A stretch of DNA of 64,000 bases from Ruminococcus bovis (GTDB lineage: Bacteria; Bacillota; Clostridia; Oscillospirales; Acutalibacteraceae), in contig NZ_CP039381.1 in the NCBI RefSeq assembly GCF_005601135.1, positions 186,001 through 250,000 on the forward strand, written 5' to 3'. Under the pieces are notes generated by a model. The model saw nothing but the letters and a program-made list of their open reading frames with translations. It was not told the origin of the DNA and did not search any database. Shown here one piece after another: positions 1 to 6,634 of this stretch. The position numbers and the translations under genes are program-made. Within the stretch, counting starts at the first letter, position 1. Every line of letters starts with the position of its first letter.

Positions 1-144
1 AGCAGTATTTACAGAAGATGCTGCCAGATCATCATACTTACTAAGTACAAAAACATCAATAAATCCCAGTAACATAAACAAAGCTGTTTCTATAAATATA
101 GGCCAAGCTAAGTTAAATAATTTTAATTCCTTTTTATTTTCCAT
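1..144 (-). CDS. MATE family efflux transporter, N-terminal fragment (runs off window)
   Basis: Reading the minus strand from the ATG at 144 gives 48 codons that stay open to the window edge. The peptide starts MENKKELKLFNLAWPIF and continues into a hydrophobic helix ending near SKYDDLAASSVNTA. A short charged leader followed by a first helix with a Pro, then the LG-x-D-x-F-V-LS pattern, is typical of the first transmembrane segment of MATE exporters (NorM/DinF superfamily), which extrude cationic compounds using an ion gradient. GTGAGGGA lies about 8 bases before the ATG as a ribosome-binding site. Only about a tenth of the protein is present, so the subfamily cannot be given. Confidence 0.7.
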   Translation of the reverse strand, partial: MENKKELKLFNLAWPIFIETALFMLLGFIDVFVLSKYDDLAASSVNTA

Positions 145-345
145 ACAAAAATCCCTCACATACAAATTGAGTCCATTATATCATAGCATATTATATTTTT
201 CTATACATATAATCAAATAATTCCAAATTTCTGCAAAATATTTCAGCTTATATTTATTGTATTGGAAATTTGTACAACACCTATTCCCTACAATTATGCA
301 AAATAGAAATTCTCATAAAATATTGCATAAAATAAAAAGAAAGTA

Positions 346-374
346 TTGACATCTTAAAAAACTAAGAATATAAT
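346..374 (+). promoter_or_regulatory. Sigma-A promoter of the arsR-type/P-ATPase operon
   Basis: TTGACA at 346-351 and TATAAT at 369-374 are both perfect consensus hexamers with a 17-base spacer. Transcription should start near 381, directly at the dyad operator that follows. A consensus promoter fits a strong promoter held down by a repressor. Confidence 0.9.
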
Positions 375-384
375 ATAATCATCA

Positions 385-418
385 TATGAACATATACTCA
401 TATATTCATATGTTCATA
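385..418 (+). promoter_or_regulatory. Dyad operator for the ArsR/SmtB repressor
   Basis: TATGAACATA (385-394) and TATGTTCATA (409-418) form a perfect inverted repeat separated by 14 bases, with additional ATTCATAT symmetry between the arms. It covers the predicted transcription start. ArsR/SmtB regulators bind ATGAA/TTCAT-type palindromes over promoters, so autoregulation by the next gene is inferred. Confidence 0.75.
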
Positions 419-442
419 TAATCAATTAAGAAGGTGAATATA

Positions 443-793
443 ATGGGAACTACTTCTACACATAGTGAGCATAAAGTCCTTATGGAACAGGCAGTAAAGA
501 ACTTACCACCGGAAGAGAAGGTTATGCCACTGGCTGACTTCTTCAAAGTTTTTGGAGATAGCACAAGGTTAAAGATTATCGGCATATTAAGACACACTTC
601 CCTATCGGTATGTTGTATTGCTGATTGTTTAGGAATGGAACAAAGTGCAATTAGCCACCAGCTAAAGGTACTTAGAAATAATCATATTGTTAAAGTTGAG
701 AAAAAGGGTAAACAAAGTTTTTATAGTCTTGATGACTTACATGTTGAACTTTTATATCAAATGGGACTTGAACATATTATGGAGGATGACTAA
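443..793 (+). CDS. ArsR/SmtB family metal-sensing repressor
   Basis: The 116-residue winged-helix regulator contains the family core ADFFKVFGDSTRLKIIGIL and the recognition helix EQSAISHQLKVLR. Two kinds of metal ligand are visible. A Cys-rich alpha-3 region (SVCCIADC) resembles the CadC/ArsR site. A C-terminal alpha-5 motif matches D-x-H-x10-H-x2-E exactly (DLH...HIME), the zinc site of SmtB/CzrA. Zn(II), and perhaps Cd/Pb, is therefore the likely inducer; binding releases the repressor from DNA. ATG 443 is preferred over an upstream in-frame GTG at 434 because AAGGTG lies 6 bases before it. Its stop codon overlaps the start of the P-type ATPase by one base, so the two are translationally coupled. 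Confidence 0.9.
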   Translation: MGTTSTHSEHKVLMEQAVKNLPPEEKVMPLADFFKVFGDSTRLKIIGILRHTSLSVCCIADCLGMEQSAISHQLKVLRNNHIVKVEKKGKQSFYSLDDLHVELLYQMGLEHIMEDD

Positions 794-2817
794 TGGATAA
801 ATTCAAAGCACCTGATGTTCACTGTACTTGTGGACATTGTCATGACGAAAAGGAAGAAAAGCACCATCATCACCACCATGAAGATTGTTGTGAACACGAA
901 CATCACCATAATGAACTACATGCTGATATACATTGTGGTTGTGGACATTGCCACGATGATGAAGATGAACATGAAGAAAAAGAAGAAAGCAAAGGTCTTG
1001 AACTTGGTTTATTAATCGGTTCTGCTGTACTGACTTTAGTGGCATTTATTCTTCATTTAACAATTGATTTAAACCCTATTGCACTTGGTATTATGTGTGG
1101 CATAGCAACACTTGCTTGTGGTTATGAAACATTTATTGAGGGTATTAAGTCATTATTCAAACTAAAACTTGATGAAACAACCTTACTTGCAATTGCAGTA
1201 GTTGCAGCTTTCTGTTTGGGTGAGTTTACTGAAGCAGCATTCGTTACATTACTATTCCAGCTAGGTGAATTTCTTGAGGACTTTGCAGTTAAGAAAAGTC
1301 AAAGGAGTATTGAGTCTTTGGCAGAAATCAGACCTGATACTGCTATCCTTGTTACACCTGAGGGTGAAAAGGAAGTACCGGCCGAAAAAGTTCCTATCGG
1401 TAGTACAATTCTAGTTAAGCCTTATGAGAGAATTCCTCTTGACGGTGTAATTTGTGAAGGTTCTTCTGCTATTGATACATCAACAATTACCGGTGAGAGT
1501 ATTCCTCTTGATGGTGTTGTTGGTACTGATGTTATGAGTAGTATGCAAAACGGTGAAAGTGTAATCAAAATTACAACTACTAAAACTGCTGATAACTCTG
1601 CTGCATCTCGTATTCTTAAGATGGTACAAGACAGTCAGCAAAACAAAGGTGACTCTGAAAAATTTATTACAAGATTTGCAATAGTATATACACCTATTGT
1701 AGTTGTTATCGCTATTCTTGTTGCAGTTATTCCAACTATATTTTGTGGGCAGTTCTCAGTATGGCTATATAGAGCATTAGTTTGCTTAGTTGCCTCTTGC
1801 CCATGTGCTATTGTTATTTCAGTACCACTTGCATTCTTTGCCGGTATTGGTGGTGCAAGTAAAAGAGGTATTATGATTAAGGGTGGCAAATACATTGAGT
1901 CTGTTGCAAAGGCAGATTGCTTTGTGTTTGATAAAACAGGGACACTAACTAACGGTAAAATCAAGGTTACTAAGGTAACAAGCTATGGCGAAATATCTGA
2001 AAATGATATTCTAAAATACTGTGCTACTGCTGAAGAATACAGCGCTCACCCTATTGCACAAGCTATTAATCAAAAGGCTAAGTTAGAAAATGTTGAAACA
2101 TTAAAAGCTGACGATTATCAAGAAAAAGCCGGTAATGGTGTTACTGCTATTATTGACGGCAAAAACTACACAGTAGGTCATATTGGACTATTAAGTGATG
2201 AAGATAAAAAGAAAGTTACTGATGACACATCAGTATTCTTACTAATTGACGGCAAGTTAGTTGGTGGTATTACAGTTAATGATACAATCAGAACTGAAAC
2301 ACCCAAGGTACTAAAAAGTCTAAAAGAACTTGGTGCAAAGGACCTTGTAATGCTAACAGGTGACAACAAAAAGAAAGCTGAAAGTGTTGCAAAGTTAACA
2401 GGTATCACAAAGCTATTTAGCAACCTACTTCCAAACGAAAAAGTTAAGCATATGGAAGAATTAAAGAAAAGTCACAAGGCTACTGTATTTGTTGGTGACG
2501 GTATCAATGATGCACCGGTAATTGCACTTGCTGATTGTGGTGTTGCAATGGGACTTGGCAGTAATGCAGCTATTGAAGCCAGTGATGCAGTTCTTTCTGA
2601 CGGTACACTAAAGTCACTACCTACAATGGTAAAAACATCACGAAGAATTATGAATACAATAAGAGCCGTTATTACTTTTGCACTTGTTGTTAAGGCACTT
2701 GTTATTGTACTTGCTATCTTTGGTATTGCACCAATGTGGCTAGGTGTACTAAGTGATACAGGTTTATCAATGATTTGTATTCTTTATGCAATGCGACTAC
2801 TAAAGCCAAAGGATTAA
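793..2817 (+). CDS. cadA: Zn/Cd/Pb-exporting P1B-type ATPase
   Basis: A 674-residue heavy-metal P-type ATPase that pumps divalent soft metals out of the cytoplasm. Visible motifs are TGES (233-236, actuator domain), the intramembrane metal site CPC (336-338), the phosphorylated DKTGT (D380), the HP dipeptide (419-420) and GDGINDAP (about 568-575). The last helix has SDTG, placing an Asp where ZntA has its Zn-specific Asp, which supports Zn/Cd/Pb rather than Cu. The usual N-terminal HMA ferredoxin-like domain is absent. Instead the first 65 residues are His/Cys/Asp-rich and contain two copies of a D-x-HC-x-CGHCHD motif plus a run of six His. It is the second gene of the repressor operon and should be induced by metal. 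The exact metal is inferred. Confidence 0.93.
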   Translation: MDKFKAPDVHCTCGHCHDEKEEKHHHHHHEDCCEHEHHHNELHADIHCGCGHCHDDEDEHEEKEESKGLELGLLIGSAVLTLVAFILHLTIDLNPIALGIMCGIATLACGYETFIEGIKSLFKLKLDETTLLAIAVVAAFCLGEFTEAAFVTLLFQLGEFLEDFAVKKSQRSIESLAEIRPDTAILVTPEGEKEVPAEKVPIGSTILVKPYERIPLDGVICEGSSAIDTSTITGESIPLDGVVGTDVMSSMQNGESVIKITTTKTADNSAASRILKMVQDSQQNKGDSEKFITRFAIVYTPIVVVIAILVAVIPTIFCGQFSVWLYRALVCLVASCPCAIVISVPLAFFAGIGGASKRGIMIKGGKYIESVAKADCFVFDKTGTLTNGKIKVTKVTSYGEISENDILKYCATAEEYSAHPIAQAINQKAKLENVETLKADDYQEKAGNGVTAIIDGKNYTVGHIGLLSDEDKKKVTDDTSVFLLIDGKLVGGITVNDTIRTETPKVLKSLKELGAKDLVMLTGDNKKKAESVAKLTGITKLFSNLLPNEKVKHMEELKKSHKATVFVGDGINDAPVIALADCGVAMGLGSNAAIEASDAVLSDGTLKSLPTMVKTSRRIMNTIRAVITFALVVKALVIVLAIFGIAPMWLGVLSDTGLSMICILYAMRLLKPKD

Positions 2818-2869
2818 TAAAATAACAAGTTATAATTCTTTATTTGAATTATAGTTCATATTACCCCCT

Positions 2870-2900
2870 AAGGAGCAGTTCATACTGCTCCTTTATTCTT
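2870..2900 (+). terminator. Rho-independent terminator after the metal-efflux operon
   Basis: AAGGAGCAGT (2870-2879) pairs perfectly with ACTGCTCCTT (2884-2893) across a 4-base loop, followed by a T-rich tail. Confidence 0.9.
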
Positions 2901-3015
2901 TGCAACAATGAATATAAATTTATCTGTTTTTCATTATTAAATAAAAGTAAAATAAAGTAAACCACCTTGAAAATAATGTTGAAAAAACATATAATGGATA
3001 AGGTGGTGATTGAAA

Positions 3016-3915
3016 ATGTACTACACAATATTAGATGGAAAAGTTATAAGAACTGAACATAAGGAAGAAAGTTTGATTACAGTTTCACAACTTAAAGAAG
3101 GTGTGAATCCATTTGTTGCACATAGCGAACAGTTATCTGATGACTATATGGCATCAAGAACATACAGTAGGTTTGAAAGCTATGATGGTTTTGACCTTAT
3201 ATGCATTAACCACATTCACATTGAAAATCTACAAGATGAAATCAATCCTGTATATATAATTATTACTAACGGTCACCTTGACTTTTATTCAACTGACTAC
3301 AACTATGTTATTTCTGTTATGGATGAAATGAAGTCCTTCCCTAACGGTTTCAACATTAACACAGTACTGTTTCACTTTATGATGAGAATTATTCGTGGTG
3401 ACTTAATTCACCTTGAAGATATTGGTGCAGAACTTAGACAGTTTGAGTCTGAAATTTTTGACGATAATATTGATGAGCATATGGCAAAGAAAATGCTTAT
3501 TATCAAAAAGCACCTTATGAAAATTGAAATGTACTATGAATTACTGCTTAACCTAGTAGCTGACCTTTCAGAAAACAGAAATGGTTTTTATAGCAAATCA
3601 ACTTTAAAAAAGTTTTCACTAATTGACAGTAAGTTGGACAGACTATATTCTAAGACAAATAACCTACTTAGTTATGCATCAGAAGTTTGGAGTACATATC
3701 AATCTCAGGTTGACCTTGAACTTAACAAAACTATGAAAATTCTAACAATCATCACTGTTATTGTTTCACCTTTGACATTAATTGCCGGTTGGTACGGTAT
3801 GAACTTGCAAATGCCTGAGTTCCACTACCAATACAGTTATCCTATTGTAATTGCACTTTGCATTGTTATTGTGGTTGGCAGTATAATTTTCTTTAAAAAG
3901 AAAAAGTGGTTCTGA
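3016..3915 (+). CDS. corA: CorA family divalent cation (Mg2+) channel
   Basis: A 299-residue CorA-type channel. A long acidic and helical cytoplasmic domain precedes two C-terminal transmembrane helices. The signature YGMN is present in GWYGMNLQMPE near residue 261, at the end of the pore helix, and the protein ends in a basic KKKKW tail. CorA forms a pentameric Mg2+ channel in the inner membrane. The ATG at 3016 (MYYTILDG) is preferred over an upstream TTG at 3010 because AGGTGG at 3001-3006 is only 3 bases from the TTG. It is flanked by terminators on both sides, so it is probably a single-gene unit. Mg2+ versus Co2+/Ni2+/Zn2+ preference cannot be read from sequence. Confidence 0.93.
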   Translation: MYYTILDGKVIRTEHKEESLITVSQLKEGVNPFVAHSEQLSDDYMASRTYSRFESYDGFDLICINHIHIENLQDEINPVYIIITNGHLDFYSTDYNYVISVMDEMKSFPNGFNINTVLFHFMMRIIRGDLIHLEDIGAELRQFESEIFDDNIDEHMAKKMLIIKKHLMKIEMYYELLLNLVADLSENRNGFYSKSTLKKFSLIDSKLDRLYSKTNNLLSYASEVWSTYQSQVDLELNKTMKILTIITVIVSPLTLIAGWYGMNLQMPEFHYQYSYPIVIALCIVIVVGSIIFFKKKKWF

Positions 3916-3945
3916 TTTAACATATAATTTAATAAGCTATATGAA

Positions 3946-3980
3946 AAAGCCTCTAACTACTAAAGTTAGAGGCCTTTTCT
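3946..3980. terminator. Bidirectional terminator between corA and the iron alcohol dehydrogenase
   Basis: GCCTCTAACT (3949-3958) pairs with AGTTAGAGGC (3964-3973). The hairpin has A-runs on the left and T-runs on the right, so it can terminate both converging genes. Confidence 0.88.
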
Positions 3981-4056
3981 ATAATAGGTAGGAACAAAAG
4001 AAAGTTTTCTTTATCTTTTTAACATTTATTCATTTTAATTCTTTGGAGGAATATAA

Positions 4057-5205
4057 TTAGATTAGGGATAAATATAGTTCCTTAATTTCTTCAACAGAAG
4101 TTTCTCTTGGGTTACCGGGACGACAAGCATCATCATATGCACTTTGTGCTAAGAAGTCAACATCCTCAGGCTTTACAATATCCTTTAGATTTTCAGGGAT
4201 ACCAACATCTTTAGAAAGCTGTTTTACTGCATCAACTGCTGCTTTTCTTGCTTCTTCAAGTGACATATCGTCAACACCTGTAACACCCATTGCTTTTGCA
4301 ATATTTCTATACTTTTCACCTGTAGCAGGTGCGTTATATTCCATAACTGTTGGTAGGATAATAGCATTAGCTACACCATGAGGTGTATCATAAACTGCAC
4401 CTAGTGGGTGAGCCATTGAGTGTACAATACCAAGACCAACATTTGAGAAACCCATACCGGCAATATACTGACCAAGAGCCATACCTTCTCTGCCCTCAGG
4501 TGTATTTTCTACTGCACCACGAAGGTTCTTGGAGATAATCTCAATTGCCTTTAGGTGGAACATATCACTAAGTTCCCAAGCACCGGCAGTAATATAACCT
4601 TCAATTGCATGAGTTAGAGCATCCATACCGGTTGCAGCAGTTAGTCCCTTAGGCATTGAACTCATCATATCAGGGTCAACAACTGCAACAACAGGAATGT
4701 CATGTACATCGACACAAACCATCTTTCTGTTCTTCTCAGTATCAGTAATAACATAGTTAATAGTTACTTCGGCAGCAGTACCGGCAGTTGTAGGAACTGC
4801 AATAATAGGAACACATTTGTTCTTTGTTGGAGCTACACCCTCCAGAGAAACAACATCGGCAAATTCAGGGTTCTTGATAATAATACCAATAGCCTTTGCA
4901 GTATCCATTGATGAACCACCACCAATAGCGATAATACAATCAGCACCTGAAGCCTTGAAAGTTTCAACACCTGTCTTTACATTTTCAACAGTTGGGTTAG
5001 CCTTAATCTTGGAATAAATTTCATAATCAATTGAATTTGCATCCAAAACATCAGTAACTTTCTTAGTTACATTAAACTTAATAAGGTCAGGGTCAGAACA
5101 AACAAAGCACTTCTTAAAGCCTCTGCCCTTTACTTCTGTTGCAATCTCTTGAATTGCACCCTTACCGTGATAACTTGTTTCATTTAAGACAAATCTATTT
5201 GCCAT
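4057..5205 (-). CDS. Iron-containing (group III) alcohol dehydrogenase
   Basis: A 382-residue Fe-dependent dehydrogenase of the FucO/butanol-dehydrogenase type. The NAD(P)-binding GGGSSMDTAK lies near residue 95. The iron ligands are recognisable as D and H of MDALTHAIEGY and the first and last His of HSMAHPLGAVYDTPHG, with the same 14-residue spacing as FucO H263/H277. It would interconvert an aldehyde and an alcohol for NAD(P)H balance. ATG 5205 is used because AGGAG lies about 7 bases upstream; an upstream GTG (5214) overlaps that site. It is monocistronic and convergent with corA. The natural substrate (ethanol, butanol, propanediol or lactaldehyde) is not determinable here. Confidence 0.9.
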   Translation of the reverse strand: MANRFVLNETSYHGKGAIQEIATEVKGRGFKKCFVCSDPDLIKFNVTKKVTDVLDANSIDYEIYSKIKANPTVENVKTGVETFKASGADCIIAIGGGSSMDTAKAIGIIIKNPEFADVVSLEGVAPTKNKCVPIIAVPTTAGTAAEVTINYVITDTEKNRKMVCVDVHDIPVVAVVDPDMMSSMPKGLTAATGMDALTHAIEGYITAGAWELSDMFHLKAIEIISKNLRGAVENTPEGREGMALGQYIAGMGFSNVGLGIVHSMAHPLGAVYDTPHGVANAIILPTVMEYNAPATGEKYRNIAKAMGVTGVDDMSLEEARKAAVDAVKQLSKDVGIPENLKDIVKPEDVDFLAQSAYDDACRPGNPRETSVEEIKELYLSLI

Positions 5206-5348
5206 ATTAAACACTCCTTATAAAAAATATATCATATCAAAATATTTATTGTCTATATTGTACACCTTTATTTTGCATTTGTCACTAGTTTTTTACAAAT
5301 TTTTTCATTTTCAACCTGAAAATTATGTGAAAAGCACTTATAAGCACC

Positions 5349-5377
5349 TTGTAACTAACAAAGTAAAATGCTAAAAT
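5349..5377 (+). promoter_or_regulatory. Probable promoter of the nitroreductase/flavoprotein pair
   Basis: TTGTAA (5349-5354) and TAAAAT (5372-5377) are separated by 17 bases and lie about 30 bases upstream of the nitroreductase start. Matches are good but not perfect. Confidence 0.55.
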
Positions 5378-5405
5378 AATAATAGAAACTAAGGAGGTAT
5401 TTATA

Positions 5406-5930
5406 ATGGAAACATTACAAGCTATAAAATCAAGAAGAAGTATCAGAAAATTTAAGTCAGATATGATTCCAAAGGATATTTTGGATAAGATTATTGAAGC
5501 CGGAACATATGCCCCTACCGGAAGAGGTGCTCAGTCACCTATTATTATTGCAGTTACTAACAAGGAAGTTAGAGATAAGCTATCCAAAATGAACAGCATT
5601 ATTATGGGTAAAGATGAAAACTTTGACCCATTCTACAATGCACCTGTATGCTTAATTGTACTTGCTAACAAGGAAAAACCTACTTATATCTATGACGGTA
5701 CTTTGGTTATGGAGAACCTTATGTTAGCTGCACATGACTTAGGTATTGGTTCATGTTGGATTCACAGAGCAAAGGAAGAATTTGAAAGTGAAGAAGGCAA
5801 GGAACTGTTAAAGTCACTTGGCATTAGTGGTGACTATGAGGGTATCGGTCATTGTGTATTAGGTTATGCTGATAGTGAAGAACCTACACCGGCTAAAAGA
5901 AAAGATGACTATGTTTATTATATAGACTAA
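5406..5930 (+). CDS. Nitroreductase family FMN oxidoreductase
   Basis: A 174-residue protein of the nitroreductase fold. It opens with METLQAIKSRRSIRKFKSD, the conserved Arg-rich FMN-phosphate-binding start of the family, followed by IIEAGTYAPTGRGAQSP and a helix with the LGIGSCWIHRA motif that lines the flavin. Such enzymes use NAD(P)H to reduce nitro-, quinone- or flavin-type substrates in the cytoplasm. AAGGAGG sits 8 bases before the ATG. The next gene, 22 bases downstream, encodes a flavodoxin-fold Fe-S flavoprotein, so the pair probably forms one redox or detoxification operon. The physiological substrate is unknown. Confidence 0.9.
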   Translation: METLQAIKSRRSIRKFKSDMIPKDILDKIIEAGTYAPTGRGAQSPIIIAVTNKEVRDKLSKMNSIIMGKDENFDPFYNAPVCLIVLANKEKPTYIYDGTLVMENLMLAAHDLGIGSCWIHRAKEEFESEEGKELLKSLGISGDYEGIGHCVLGYADSEEPTPAKRKDDYVYYID

Positions 5931-5952
5931 TTTTCATTTCAAGGAGAAAAGT

Positions 5953-6567
5953 ATGCAAGTTTTGATGATTAATGGCAGTCCAAGAGTTAACGGCAACACA
6001 ACTATTGCACTTAACGAAATGGAAACTGTTTTTAAGAAAAACGGTATTGAAGTTAACACAGTACAAATCGGCAATATGGATATTAGAGGTTGTACTGCTT
6101 GTGGTTATTGTTACGAAAAAGGCAAATGTATCTTTGATGATGAAGTAAACAAAATTGCACCTATGTTTGAAAAGGCAGATGGCCTTGTTGTTGCAAGTCC
6201 TGTTTATTACGCATCAGCTAATGCAACATTAATTGCATTTTTAGACAGACTGTTTTATAGCACTCACTTTGATAAAAGTATGAAAGTCGGTGCTAGTGTT
6301 GTATGTGCAAGACGAGGTGGTTGTTCTTCTACCTTTGATGAACTAAACAAGTACTTTACAATTTCAAATATGCCTGTTGCTCCAAGTCAATACTGGAACA
6401 GTATTCATGGCAGAGAAAAAGGTCAAGCAGACCTTGACCATGAGGGTAAACAGACTATGAGGGTTCTTGCTCAGAATATGACATTCCTTATGAAAAGCAT
6501 TGAACTTGGCAAGAAGGAATTTGGACTTCCAAAGTATGAAGAAAGAATTTTCACACACTTTATCTAA
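5953..6567 (+). CDS. NAD(P)H-dependent FMN reductase / iron-sulfur flavoprotein
   Basis: A 204-residue flavodoxin-like protein. MINGSPRVNGNT at the start is the FMN-phosphate loop (GSPR-x-NGNT). GCTACGYCYEKGKC, residues about 46-59, carries four closely spaced Cys as in Fe-S flavoproteins or Cys-containing NADPH:FMN reductases. SPVYYASANATLIAFLDR forms the second FMN-binding loop. It probably transfers electrons from NAD(P)H or ferredoxin through FMN, possibly together with the preceding nitroreductase with which it shares a transcript (22-base gap; AAGGAG before the ATG). Whether the Cys residues hold a cluster is not proven by sequence. Confidence 0.88.
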   Translation: MQVLMINGSPRVNGNTTIALNEMETVFKKNGIEVNTVQIGNMDIRGCTACGYCYEKGKCIFDDEVNKIAPMFEKADGLVVASPVYYASANATLIAFLDRLFYSTHFDKSMKVGASVVCARRGGCSSTFDELNKYFTISNMPVAPSQYWNSIHGREKGQADLDHEGKQTMRVLAQNMTFLMKSIELGKKEFGLPKYEERIFTHFI

Positions 6568-6590
6568 TAGTTTAAAATTTATAAAGTAAA

Positions 6591-6620
6591 AGGGTGGACA
6601 ATTTGTCCACCCTAATTTTT
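6591..6620. terminator. Bidirectional terminator
   Basis: AGGGTGGACA (6591-6600) pairs with TGTCCACCCT (6604-6613) with a 3-base loop, flanked by A-rich and T-rich tracts. It lies between the converging flavoprotein and sigma-fusion genes. Confidence 0.9.
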
Positions 6621-6634
6621 TGGAATTTTTACTT

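Noticed and set aside
803-1045. Open frames on both strands over the start of the P-type ATPase
   Set aside because: They are shadows of the His-rich codons of the ATPase gene and have no ribosome-binding sites.
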